DNA of 64,000 nucleotides. Source: Salipaludibacillus aurantiacus (GTDB lineage Bacteria > Bacillota > Bacilli > Bacillales > Salisediminibacteriaceae). Location of the stretch: the NCBI RefSeq assembly GCF_900111295.1, contig NZ_FOGT01000015.1:42372-106371 (forward strand), given 5' to 3'. A program made the position numbers and the translations under genes. The notes under the pieces were generated by a model. It saw nothing but the letters and a program-made list of their open reading frames with translations. It had not been told where the DNA came from and did no database searches. Of the stretch, positions 42,752 through 51,419 are shown piece after piece (the stretch's first letter is position 1; each line of letters opens with the position of its first letter).

Positions 42752-44557
42752 TTATTCGGCGGCGGGTAAGGAGAGGAGGAAGCAGGTCCCGTTTGTGGAC
42801 GTGCTCTCCAGCTGAAGTTTGCCTCCGTGGTTATCCATTATACGCTGAGCGATCGTGAGGCCTAAGCCTGTACCGCTTTCTTTTGAGGTAAGGAAAGGAT
42901 CAAAAATCTGCTGCTGAATTTTCTCAGAAATTCCCGGTCCTGTATCTCTAATATAAATGTTATGATTTCCGTCTTCCACAATAGAAGAAATAGTAATAGA
43001 ACCTTCCCCTCCCATCGCTTCAATGCTGTTTCTGATAAGATTATGCAGGACCTGTTTCATCTGTTCAGAATCGACATGCACGTGAGCCGGATAAAGATCG
43101 ACTGTAAATTCGACTTGGTCGTATCCTGAAGACTGCCTGATTAACGGTAAAATGTCTTCTACGATTTTTTCAAAATACACTTTTTCCATGACCGGTGCAC
43201 TTGGTTTTGTAAGCATCAGCATCTCTTCAATGATTGCGTTGATCCGGTCGAGCTCTTTAAGGAGAAGAGGCAGGTGGAACTGCTTTTTTTCTTCTTCTGA
43301 CAGAGACTGATTCATTAAGGATAAAAATCCGTCAATCACCGCTAACGGGTTTCGTATTTCGTGGGCAGCCCCCGCTGACAGTTCGCCTATAACCGCAAGT
43401 TTTTCTGTTTGCTGAATTTTTTTCTCCATCTCCTCGGTTTCGGTAATATCAAGAAAATAAAAAATCTTCCCTGTCATTTCCTGGTCTTTGTTAAGGAGCT
43501 CAGATTGGGAGACTAATAGAAAATGCGTGCCACTCTTTGTGTAGAAAGGAATTTTGACATTATGGTAAATGTCCGGTGATGAAAACCTCTCCCAGAATGG
43601 AAGATTTTCATTAAAGTCTCTTTTGATTAATGTCTCCATCAGCTTTTTATTATCATGGCCGAGAAACTCTTTAGCCGTGTCATTCAGAGACAGATCGCCT
43701 GTTTTCTTATTGTAAGTTACGATGCCCATAGGCAGGGAATTCAGAATCTGCTCTCTGTAAATCTTATCGTTGACGATTGTATCAAAAGATTCTTTCAGCC
43801 TCTTTGACATTTGATTAATGGAGGCAGTCAGCGATTTAAGTTCTACCTGATTCCCCTCTTCGATCGTTAAGCCGTACTTACCTTTGGCAATATAGCCCAG
43901 CTTTCTTTCTATATTTTCTACCGGCTTTGTCAGGCCTGCACTGATTCTGTAAGAAGCTGCAATTGCTAAAATGATAGCGATAGTTGTAACAATAATGAGG
44001 AGCCTTAAAGACTCGCTGATAATCGTTGAAATATGTTCAGAGTGGTCTTCCAGTGAAGCATCGACACTCTCTCTCTGATCGCTCAAGATCTGGTGAAGCT
44101 CCTGCACGCCTGGAAGGTAATCCTCTTCTATAAGCGCAGCGGCCGCTGAAAAATTCCCATATTCCACTAACCCTCTAATATTATTTATGACTAAAAAATC
44201 TAATAAATCTATTTCTTTTTTAATTGATGAAAGAGAGTCGGGAACCGGCCCATGATCCTCCCTCACTTGCTTCTCTGTCTCCTGCTGCCTTTGTTCATAG
44301 GTGTCAGCGAAATCACAGCAGAAATTCGTTTCTACTGCCGTTTCAGCCATATATTCCTTCATCCGTAATTCCTGCTCCCAGTAAGAGAGCCAGAAATGTT
44401 CAGGAAGACTAGTGTTTCTAACATCATCGCTTACTTGATTAACCTCTTTAATAGACTGAATAATAACAAATGAAAAACTGGCTAATAAAATCGTAATGAT
44501 AAGAAGAATGGACAGTATTTTACTGCGAAACGTTATGTTTTTAAAGAACTTGCCCAT
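42752..44557 (-). CDS. Orphan sensor histidine kinase, Kin-type
   Basis: 601 residues: TM1 (about 14-35), an extracellular helical sensor (about 36-185) with a CC pair at 80-81, TM2 (about 186-204), HAMP (about 207-258), PAS (about 268-375), HisKA with H-box GELSAGAAHEIRNPLAVIDGF (His399; pattern of Bacillus sporulation kinases) and HATPase with N-box LIRNSIEAMGG, DTGPGIS and GTGLGLTI. No response regulator is near, as with the phosphorelay kinases KinA-E. It lies 28 nt downstream of a Med-like gene, in one operon. In B. subtilis KinD activity depends on Med, so the pair may form one sensing unit here. The output, for example Spo0F/Spo0A, is inference. Confidence 0.88.
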   Translation of the reverse strand: MGKFFKNITFRSKILSILLIITILLASFSFVIIQSIKEVNQVSDDVRNTSLPEHFWLSYWEQELRMKEYMAETAVETNFCCDFADTYEQRQQETEKQVREDHGPVPDSLSSIKKEIDLLDFLVINNIRGLVEYGNFSAAAALIEEDYLPGVQELHQILSDQRESVDASLEDHSEHISTIISESLRLLIIVTTIAIILAIAASYRISAGLTKPVENIERKLGYIAKGKYGLTIEEGNQVELKSLTASINQMSKRLKESFDTIVNDKIYREQILNSLPMGIVTYNKKTGDLSLNDTAKEFLGHDNKKLMETLIKRDFNENLPFWERFSSPDIYHNVKIPFYTKSGTHFLLVSQSELLNKDQEMTGKIFYFLDITETEEMEKKIQQTEKLAVIGELSAGAAHEIRNPLAVIDGFLSLMNQSLSEEEKKQFHLPLLLKELDRINAIIEEMLMLTKPSAPVMEKVYFEKIVEDILPLIRQSSGYDQVEFTVDLYPAHVHVDSEQMKQVLHNLIRNSIEAMGGEGSITISSIVEDGNHNIYIRDTGPGISEKIQQQIFDPFLTSKESGTGLGLTIAQRIMDNHGGKLQLESTSTNGTCFLLSLPAAE

Positions 44558-44585
44558 TGCTCTTCCCCTCTCTAAACCTGCCTGA

Positions 44586-45596
44586 CTAAAAAGTCAGCTT
44601 CCCTCTGGTATGTCTCTTAATCTCTGATTCAATAAACTCTAATTCTTTTTTTGTAAACATAGGACCGAACGGAGCAAGGTCAACTACTCCTTCGTTTTCA
44701 CCCAAAATCGTTACTCCCCCGGGAATTCCTTCTTTACTGAAATAGTCTTCCAGAATGGCCACGTAGGCTTTTGGTACGTCGTTTGTTACACTGGTTAAAA
44801 CATATTCTCTCGCCATATAAGACTGGTCTTCTATATAACCAATCACATAAACGTCTTCTTCTTTTGCCCGTTCAATAATATCACGGTTGAAAGCATTCCC
44901 CTTCGAATAGATCACGTCCACCCCTTTTTTAAGGAGTTCATCCATTACCCCGACAGCTTCAGCACCGTCCTCCCTGCTTGTGACGGATTGACTGAACACC
45001 TCTGCTTCAGGCTTATAATGGTGCACGCCTTGAAAAAATTTCGGAGACCCTCTTTTTTCATCTTCTATTTCAATCAGGGCAATCCGGCCTGTTTCAGATT
45101 TTAAAGCCCCTGCGAGACCTGCAAAATATTCAGCTTTCCCTTTTCCAAATGTATAAACCGCCTGGTTAGAATAAGTAGCCGTTCCGTGAATGGTTACAAA
45201 CTGCACATCCGGATAATACGGGGCCAAATCTCTGAAGAAGGGAGAAAACTCCTGGCCATGTCCAATAATTAATTCTGCCCCGCTTTCAATCGCCTCTTTC
45301 GCTTTGCCGGCCACCAGTTCTTCGGAGTAGAGTCCGCTGTGTAACACTGCGTCGACAGGAAACTCATCCTCGATCATCACCTGCCCTTTATAGGCAAGAC
45401 TCCCCCAGCTCTGATCGCTTACAGAGTCAGAAGTAAGAATTGCCATAAGGAGATCTCCTTCATCTTCCTTTGTGACGTCTGATTGATCGTTGAGTAAAAT
45501 ACCCCTTGACTGATATAACATAATAAAAATAAGCACTGAAGAAACTAATAAAGAAAGAATTAATATATATTTAGTCTGGGATTCTGAATAAATCAT
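44586..45596 (-). CDS. BMP/Med-like binding protein, membrane anchored
   Basis: 336 residues. The N-terminal membrane segment (about 11-27) has no lipobox Cys, unlike B. subtilis Med, so it is held by the helix. The rest is a periplasmic-binding-type domain of the BMP/PnrA/Med family: LMAILTSDSVSDQSWGSLAYKG (landmark), ELIIGHGQEF, YPDVQFVTIHG, AEYFAGLAGAL, GVDVIYSKG and VIGYIEDQ. Relatives bind purine nucleosides. ATG 45596 has AAGGAGAAC 8 nt upstream. It precedes the Kin-type kinase in one operon and lies between the secreted nuclease and nucleotidase genes, so sensing of nucleosides released outside the cell is an attractive hypothesis. Confidence 0.83.
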   Translation of the reverse strand: MIYSESQTKYILILSLLVSSVLIFIMLYQSRGILLNDQSDVTKEDEGDLLMAILTSDSVSDQSWGSLAYKGQVMIEDEFPVDAVLHSGLYSEELVAGKAKEAIESGAELIIGHGQEFSPFFRDLAPYYPDVQFVTIHGTATYSNQAVYTFGKGKAEYFAGLAGALKSETGRIALIEIEDEKRGSPKFFQGVHHYKPEAEVFSQSVTSREDGAEAVGVMDELLKKGVDVIYSKGNAFNRDIIERAKEEDVYVIGYIEDQSYMAREYVLTSVTNDVPKAYVAILEDYFSKEGIPGGVTILGENEGVVDLAPFGPMFTKKELEFIESEIKRHTRGKLTF

Positions 45597-46051
45597 AATT
45601 TGTTCTCCTTCTGAGATGCATAACCTGATTCCCGCTGTCACATCAGGCCCCTTACATACTGTAAAAAATATAAAAACAATTCGGTTTTATGATTTAAAAC
45701 ATTTCATTTTTCTGGACAGCTATGTAAATTAGAACTAGCTTTATCTTACAGAAAATCCTCCCTCAGGTCTATATGTCCACGCTTAACTCTTCAGTCCTTT
45801 ACCGTTTTATTTTCAATTTTATTAATAGAAGGGGAGAGAATATTATTTTTACAGACTAAGAATAATTTCCTTTTAATACCATAAAATTGAAACTATTTTA
45901 CTTCTTAATTTTTACACACTTAAAGAAATTTCCAGCTTATCCGACAAAAGATGACTCCCTGAAATTTCTGTTTGCAAATATACAAATAAAAAACACTTCT
46001 CTATACCTAAGTAAATATATTCAAAAAAAATTACACGCATGACACCCCCAG
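45597..46051. other. AT-rich divergent intergenic region
   Basis: About 450 bp between the Med-like operon and the 5'-nucleotidase promoter, with no supported gene. TTACATACTGTAA (45653-45665) is a short palindrome near the Med-like leader and could be an operator. Confidence 0.35.
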
Positions 46052-46094
46052 TTTACGGTCCTGCCAATAAGAAGATATAATGAAAACGCTCTCC
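46052..46094 (+). promoter_or_regulatory. 5'-nucleotidase promoter with overlapping cre-like site
   Basis: TTTACG (46052-46057), 18 bp, TATAAT (46076-46081). TGAAAACGCTCTCC (46081-46094) matches the cre consensus at 12 of 14. The layout is the same as at the nuclease gene. Confidence 0.72.
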
Positions 46095-46117
46095 TTTTGT
46101 CGTTCTAAGGGAGCAGG

Positions 46118-46137
46118 ATGTAATAGTCCTATTACAT
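46118..46137. promoter_or_regulatory. Palindromic leader operator or hairpin
   Basis: ATGTAATAG-TC-CTATTACAT, a perfect 9-bp inverted repeat between promoter and ribosome binding site. Only its second half is conserved in the nuclease leader. Confidence 0.55.
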
Positions 46138-46160
46138 ATTTCAAAGGAGGAGAAAGAGGT

Positions 46161-48185
46161 ATGTCAAATCGCTTTAAAAAGCTTCGTCCTTTTTTTGCAG
46201 GAGTGATGACTGTCAGTCTAGTGACAGCTGCCTTTGCACCGATGGAATCGGTGAGCGCTAACCCCGGCAAGGGAAATGGCCAGGGGAATGCTGCGGTAGA
46301 ACAACAAAGAGGGAACAGCGGAAATGCCCCACACGGCCCAAAAAGAGACATTGAAGGCGTGACAATGGTTGATTCTACAAGTTTCCTGGTTGATTTTGAT
46401 AAAACTTATCCGAAAGGCATCGATATTAATCGGATGCTTGAAGTTGAAGCAGAGTTAGATGATGAGTCAGTGGTGGAAGTTGAATTAACAGATTATGGTG
46501 TCTCATCAGACGATCGTTCATTAGTGACAATTGAACATGCGAACGATGATCTCGATGGATTGGCAGGAACACTTCGAATTAATGATTTTGAACTTGATTT
46601 TGACTTTGCAGATGAAGAAGAGATGTTCAGCCTTAATATTTTCCATACAAATGATAATCACGGCCGCACTAATATGTTTCCTCAGCTTGTGACAACCTTA
46701 AATGAAGCTAAAGAAACGTACGGAGACGGCCTTCTTCTTGACGCGGGAGATGTGTTCTCCGGTACGCTTTATTTTAATGAATTCCGGGGCCAGGACGCCC
46801 TTGAGTTTATGAACATGATGGAGTATGATGCCTTTGTTTTCGGAAACCATGAATTTGACCTTGGGGATCCTGATGAAGGGCACCCTGAATTAGTAGAGTT
46901 CGTCGAAAATGCAGAGTTCCCATTTGTGGGTGCAAACATGGACTTTTCAGGCGATCCCGGCTTTGATCATATAAACCAGCAGGGCGGGATCAGCTTCGGA
47001 GCTGAAGACGGTATGATTTATGATGGAATCGTAAAAGAGGTAGATGGCGAACAAGTAGGGATTTTTGGAATCAACACAGAAGATACAGTCGATATTTCCA
47101 GCCCGATGGATGTCACGTTCTCCAACTATGCAGAAGCGGCCCAGGAAATGGTCGATCTTTTTAAAGAAGAAGGCGTTAATAAAATTATTGCTCTTACCCA
47201 TCTTGGCTATGACAGTGACCCAAGCGTCGGCAACGACCTTCTGCTCGCATCTAAAGTTGAAGGGATTGACGTTATTATCGGCGGTCACAGCCATACAGAA
47301 GTTTCACCTCCTACCGTAGTTACAGAAAATGAACAAGGCGAGGAAATGGAGCCGACTGTTGTCGCTCAAGCAGGAGAATATGGTAAATTCCTTGGCGTAG
47401 TTAACGTGACTTTCGATGAAAATGGCGTCGTTGTTGATTCAGATGGTGAGTTAATGGCAGCCGGAGACCGCGACCCTGATCCAGAAGCGGCCGAAATGCT
47501 TGAACCTTACACTCAAGCAATTGAAGAACTGCAAAATGAGCCGGCTGGATCATATCTCGTCAATGACCTCCCGAATCCGCGCCACGGTGACGGCGATGAA
47601 GTGAGTGTCCGCGCGAACGAAACAGCACTCGGCAATTTAATTACTGATGCCCAGCTTAACGCAGCATTAAAAGCAAATGAAGATACAATTATGGCCCTGC
47701 AAAACGGCGGCGGGATCCGCGCCCCGATATCTGCAGGAGAAGTAACCATCGGACAGCTGATTGAAGTCCAGCCGTTCGGAAACCGACTTACTCTATTAGA
47801 ATTATCAGGTGAAGAGCTTATGCAGGCATTTGAAACGAGTGTCTTTGATGCGCCGGCAGAAAACGGCGGCTTCCTTCACGTATCCGCAGGCACAAGACTA
47901 ACGTATGACAGCGACCTTGATCCAGGTGAAAGAGTCGTCTCTCTTGAAATAGAAGTGGACGGCGAGTACGTTGATATCGAGCAAGACGAAATGTATACGA
48001 TTGCTACGAATAATTTCACAGCAACGGGCGGAGACGGTTATGAGGTGTTCGCACAGGCTTATGAAGACGGGCGCGGCACGATTGTCGGTAATACTGACTG
48101 GGAGATGCTGCGTGACTATATGGCTGAACTTGGCAACGTAGATTACAGCGTCGAAGGCCGTATTGTTAACTTGGCAGCTCAATAA
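46161..48185 (+). CDS. Secreted 5'-nucleotidase / 2',3'-cyclic phosphodiesterase family
   Basis: 674 residues, exported (signal peptide about 1-34, VSAN). After a Gly/Asn linker comes the module (about 58-150, VTMVDSTSFLVDFDKTYPKG) shared with the nuclease at 38577. A calcineurin-like phosphoesterase domain follows (about 157-400; FHTNDNHG, DAGDVFSG, GNHEFDLG, THLG, GGHSH), then the 5'-nucleotidase C domain (about 440-640; LQNGGGIRAPI, TGGDGYE). It would dephosphorylate nucleotides outside the cell. ATG 46161 follows AAAGGAGGAG. No LPxTG anchor is seen, so it is free or loosely bound. It very probably works with the nuclease, whose promoter it shares. Confidence 0.92.
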   Translation: MSNRFKKLRPFFAGVMTVSLVTAAFAPMESVSANPGKGNGQGNAAVEQQRGNSGNAPHGPKRDIEGVTMVDSTSFLVDFDKTYPKGIDINRMLEVEAELDDESVVEVELTDYGVSSDDRSLVTIEHANDDLDGLAGTLRINDFELDFDFADEEEMFSLNIFHTNDNHGRTNMFPQLVTTLNEAKETYGDGLLLDAGDVFSGTLYFNEFRGQDALEFMNMMEYDAFVFGNHEFDLGDPDEGHPELVEFVENAEFPFVGANMDFSGDPGFDHINQQGGISFGAEDGMIYDGIVKEVDGEQVGIFGINTEDTVDISSPMDVTFSNYAEAAQEMVDLFKEEGVNKIIALTHLGYDSDPSVGNDLLLASKVEGIDVIIGGHSHTEVSPPTVVTENEQGEEMEPTVVAQAGEYGKFLGVVNVTFDENGVVVDSDGELMAAGDRDPDPEAAEMLEPYTQAIEELQNEPAGSYLVNDLPNPRHGDGDEVSVRANETALGNLITDAQLNAALKANEDTIMALQNGGGIRAPISAGEVTIGQLIEVQPFGNRLTLLELSGEELMQAFETSVFDAPAENGGFLHVSAGTRLTYDSDLDPGERVVSLEIEVDGEYVDIEQDEMYTIATNNFTATGGDGYEVFAQAYEDGRGTIVGNTDWEMLRDYMAELGNVDYSVEGRIVNLAAQ

Positions 48186-48219
48186 TAAAGCAGCCGTTAA
48201 AAGAATGGTGAATATATAG

Positions 48220-48256
48220 AAAGGCCCGGCTTCTCATAGAGAGCCGGGCTTTTCTT
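48220..48256 (+). terminator. Intrinsic terminator of the 5'-nucleotidase gene
   Basis: AAGGCCCGGCTTCTC with a near-complement GAGAGCCGGGCTTTT. Confidence 0.85.
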
Positions 48257-48304
48257 ATGCTGGTTATTATTCGGGCCATCCTGCTGGACACTGGAAACGT
48301 ATAA

Positions 48305-49786
48305 TTATCTGTTGCGGTCCATTTCTTTCGCTTTTTCAAACGCCTCTTCCATTTCTTTAGTTGGCGGAGGACCGATGTAGCTGAAAATAATAATCATAAT
48401 TGAAGAGATGACAAATCCAACAACGAGCTCATATAAAGAGAAGAACCCGGTTTCTGTTTTTATCTGAATCCAGAGAACAACTGTTAATCCGCCCGAAATC
48501 ATCCCTGCAAGGGCACCGTTTCGTGTCATCCGCTTCCAAAACAAGGAGAACAGGACAAGCGGTCCGAACGTTGCACCGAGGCCTGCCCACGCATAGCTGA
48601 CAAGTTCCAGAACCGTACTGTCAGGATTTTGCGCCAGGAGTAAAGCGACGATAGCGATCGCAAGCACGCCGAACCGACCGACAAGAACGAGTTCTTTCTG
48701 CTGAGCGTTCTTACGGATCATCCCTTTATAGAAATCCTCTGCTAAAGCCGATGAGGATACAAGCAGCTGAGAGTCAATCGTACTCATAATCGCTGCTAAA
48801 ACGGCGGCCAGCAGAACCCCTGCAACAACAGGGTGGAACAATACTTGTGTGAAAGCTAAAAAGACCGTTTCAGGGTTATCAAGCGGCTGATCTGCAAAGT
48901 AAGCAATCCCGATCAACCCGGTCATCACCGCTCCAAACATAGAGAGAACAACCCAGGAAATACCGATAGTTTTTGCTTTAGGAATTTCTTTCATAGAACG
49001 GATAGCCATAAAACGGACGATAATGTGCGGCTGGCCGAAATAACCAAGTCCCCAGCCCATTAAAGAAATAATACCAATTAGTCCGACACCGCCCATAAGG
49101 TTCAAATTATTAGGGTCGATGGTACGTATCTGATCGAAGGTCGGGCCAAACCCTCCGAAATCCATAATTGCTACAATTGGAATGATGATTAACGCTAAAA
49201 ACATAAGAATCCCCTGTACAAAGTCAGTCCAGCTGACGGCAAGGAACCCGCCCATAAAGGTATAGCCAATAATTACGACTGCACCAATCCACAAAGCAGC
49301 CTGTTGATTTAATCCAAAGGTGCTCTCAAACAATACTGCTCCTCCAACAAGGCCTGCAGACGTGTAGAAAGTAAAAAACAATAAAATTAAAATAGCTGAA
49401 ACAACACGAAGGGACTTTGATTTATCCCCAAAACGGTTTTCAAAGAAATCGGGGAGTGTAATCGCATCATTGGCCACTTCAGTATAAGACCTCAGACGCC
49501 CCGCAACAAACTGCCAGTTAATGATTGCACCGGCTGCAAGACCAATTGCAATCCAGGATTCAACTAGCCCGCTTGCATATAATGCACCCGGAAGTCCCAA
49601 CAGAAGCCAGCTGCTCATGTCTGAAGCTCCGGCAGATAATGCCGCCACTCCAGCTCCGAGTCTTCTCCCGCCGAGCACGTAATCAGATAAGCTGTCAGTC
49701 ATCTTATAGGCAATTACCCCTAAGGCCATCATACCAACCAGGTAAACAATAAATGTAATAATAATCGGTGTTAAGTTCTCTACCAT
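48305..49786 (-). CDS. putP: Sodium/proline symporter
   Basis: 493 residues, 13 membrane segments, SSS family. PutP landmarks: YVLGGRRLGAGVAALSAGASDMSSW near the N-terminus (Na+ and proline region), YTFMGGFLAVSWTDFVQG and AILAAIMSTIDSQLLVSSSALAEDF-type segments, given as landmarks. ATG 49786 has GGAGGGG; a longer frame upstream is unsupported. It imports proline with Na+, as nutrient or compatible solute. It is monocistronic; no proline catabolic genes are adjacent, which leans toward an osmoprotective or scavenging role. Confidence 0.92.
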   Translation of the reverse strand: MVENLTPIIITFIVYLVGMMALGVIAYKMTDSLSDYVLGGRRLGAGVAALSAGASDMSSWLLLGLPGALYASGLVESWIAIGLAAGAIINWQFVAGRLRSYTEVANDAITLPDFFENRFGDKSKSLRVVSAILILLFFTFYTSAGLVGGAVLFESTFGLNQQAALWIGAVVIIGYTFMGGFLAVSWTDFVQGILMFLALIIIPIVAIMDFGGFGPTFDQIRTIDPNNLNLMGGVGLIGIISLMGWGLGYFGQPHIIVRFMAIRSMKEIPKAKTIGISWVVLSMFGAVMTGLIGIAYFADQPLDNPETVFLAFTQVLFHPVVAGVLLAAVLAAIMSTIDSQLLVSSSALAEDFYKGMIRKNAQQKELVLVGRFGVLAIAIVALLLAQNPDSTVLELVSYAWAGLGATFGPLVLFSLFWKRMTRNGALAGMISGGLTVVLWIQIKTETGFFSLYELVVGFVISSIMIIIFSYIGPPPTKEMEEAFEKAKEMDRNR

Positions 49787-50006
49787 TACTTTCCCCTCCT
49801 TATATAATACTTTTCTAATAGTTCCTCCTTTCAATAAACTTAATTTTCTCTATAATCTGATTATAATTCTTTTTTGAAAAGTTTAATAGTAAAAGTTAAT
49901 ACAAAGAAAGGTATTATTATTTGGTAAATGCTGTATTTCAGGGCAGGACAGGTACAATGATATAGTTGTTACTATACTGCTGGCATACATTTTTATCGTG
50001 AATAAG

Positions 50007-50220
50007 GGACTTAAGGGGGTTGTCCCCTTCTGGAATATGGAGGTAAAATAGTTAATAATTTGTTATTAGCCGAGTGAAGGATTCTGTCCGGCTTCTCTCC
50101 TCCCAAGGGAAGACCGGCCGATAGGGCTAAATATTCTCTATGCCGTCAGGCCTTTTCAATTAGGCGGGTGCGCAGCCGGACAGCATGCTGCCTCCCTTCC
50201 TTCACAGACAAAGCACCCTA
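50007..50220. ncRNA. Candidate structured RNA or inverted-repeat element
   Basis: GTGAAGGA (50075) and CTGTCCGGC pair with GCCGGACAG (50173) and TCCTTCAC (about 50205), closing a domain of about 140 nt that holds further local stems (for example TCTTCCC with GGGAAGA). A separate AAGGGG/CCCCTT hairpin lies at 50017-50033. No open frame of note. Direction is uncertain; a terminator stands at 50246-50273. Confidence 0.4.
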
Positions 50221-50245
50221 TTCCCTCAGTGTTCACGACACAATT

Positions 50246-50273
50246 AAAAGGCCTGCTTCGGTCAGGCCTTTTC
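50246..50273 (-). terminator. Strong terminator, both directions
   Basis: Perfect 10-bp stem AAAAGGCCTG/CAGGCCTTTT, 28 bp past the regulator stop. Confidence 0.85.
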
Positions 50274-50301
50274 GTAACTGCTGTCATGCCTGGATCACTC
50301 C

Positions 50302-51171
50302 TCACACCGGAAAACATTCGTCAATATTTTCTTTAATAATCATGACATAGTCGTGTTTATCCATAATCTCAAAAATCAGCAATGATTTATTAAGGTGCAT
50401 CATGGATCGTTTATAGTGTTTTAAGTAAAAACAATTGATCCCTGCCTGAAAATGCAGTTCACCCATCAAATATAAACTTTCCAGCTGTACACAAAGATTT
50501 ATGCCCCTTTTCCCATAATTGAGTGACTCCCTGTGTCTTCCTAACGCCGTCAAGGATTTTGATAATCCGTAATAAATCCTGATCTTAGTCAGCTCTATTT
50601 TCTTTTGAAGTTTATGCATTTCTTTTAGTGCGCGTTCATAATATTGAACAGATAATTCGAACTCTTTTTCTTCATTGAAAATGATTCCGATACTGTTCAT
50701 TATTTCTATTTCCGTTGCTGAATAAAGCGTTGGATTCCTCATTTCCAAGGTGAGCAGCAGTAATTCGATGGACCGGTTAAATCCTTTATTGAGATAATAC
50801 ATCGCCACGCCTTCATGCCACAGTAAAAACTGCTGATGTTCAATAGAGGAGAAAACAGGATTTTCTTTTTCGCAAGTCACTAATTCATACACCGTCTCAT
50901 AATCTCTGTTTCTGATCGCTTTTCTAATTTCATTTTTAACAGTGGAAATATAGTCAAACCGCTTGTAAGAAGCCATATTAAAAAACTCATTCATATCGAT
51001 TTCAAGCTTTTTTGATATTTCGTATAACGTTGAACTGAGAGGAATGACTTCACCTTTTTCAATCCGGCTGATTTGAGCCTGTGTACAAATGTTTTCTGCT
51101 AATTCGGTTTGTGACATTTTCGCTTTTTCTCTTAACATCTTAATATTTACACCAATTAAGTCATAATTCAT
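50302..51171 (-). CDS. PlcR/Rgg-like HTH-TPR regulator (RRNPP type)
   Basis: 289 residues. The N-terminal XRE helix-turn-helix (about 5-60) has KMSQTELAENICTQAQISRIEKGEV; the remainder is all-helical with several degenerate TPR motifs (for example YYERALKEMHKLQ and SLNYGKRGINLC) ending NIDECFPV. This two-part form is that of peptide-sensing regulators such as PlcR and NprR. ATG 51171 has GGGAGG at good spacing; the frame to 51201 is rejected. A 42-codon exported-peptide gene starts 95 bp away on the other strand, which supports a peptide quorum-sensing role. The peptide-binding site and target genes are not known. Confidence 0.85.
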   Translation of the reverse strand: MNYDLIGVNIKMLREKAKMSQTELAENICTQAQISRIEKGEVIPLSSTLYEISKKLEIDMNEFFNMASYKRFDYISTVKNEIRKAIRNRDYETVYELVTCEKENPVFSSIEHQQFLLWHEGVAMYYLNKGFNRSIELLLLTLEMRNPTLYSATEIEIMNSIGIIFNEEKEFELSVQYYERALKEMHKLQKKIELTKIRIYYGLSKSLTALGRHRESLNYGKRGINLCVQLESLYLMGELHFQAGINCFYLKHYKRSMMHLNKSLLIFEIMDKHDYVMIIKENIDECFPV

Positions 51172-51266
51172 CCCAATTACCTCCCACTTAGTTTTACTCA
51201 CATCATGGAAAAAGTAACATTATGACGTTAAAAAGTTTATTACATACTTTGAAAGGGGGTGTGAGA

Positions 51267-51395
51267 ATGAAAAAATATTTATTGAGTGTGGCGATCGTTA
51301 CTATGTTTCTTGGCGGATTTGTTTCATTCAGTGGTGGAGAGCAATTTGCAGCGAGAGACTTACCGAACCAGCACAGTGTCCCCAACTTTCAATAA
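51267..51395 (+). CDS. Putative PapR-like secreted signalling pre-peptide
   Basis: 42 residues. ATG 51267 is preceded by GAAAGGGGGTG, a strong ribosome binding site. The product starts MKKYLLSVAIVTMFLGGF (basic start plus hydrophobic signal, about 1-22), then a short linker, then QFAARDLPNQHSVPNFQ to the stop. The layout copies PapR and Phr pre-peptides: a signal sequence with a short C-terminal mature peptide. RDLP recalls the DLPFEF type of PapR (resemblance only). It is divergent from, and 95 bp away from, the HTH-TPR regulator and has its own terminator. The mature peptide is probably within the last 5-12 residues (inference). Confidence 0.75.
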   Translation: MKKYLLSVAIVTMFLGGFVSFSGGEQFAARDLPNQHSVPNFQ

Positions 51396-51419
51396 TTCAT
51401 TTTAAAGAGTTATTTTTCC

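Noticed and set aside
50017..50033. AAGGGGGTTGTCCCCTT as a REP copy
   Set aside because: The centre and flanks differ from the family; treated as an unrelated hairpin.
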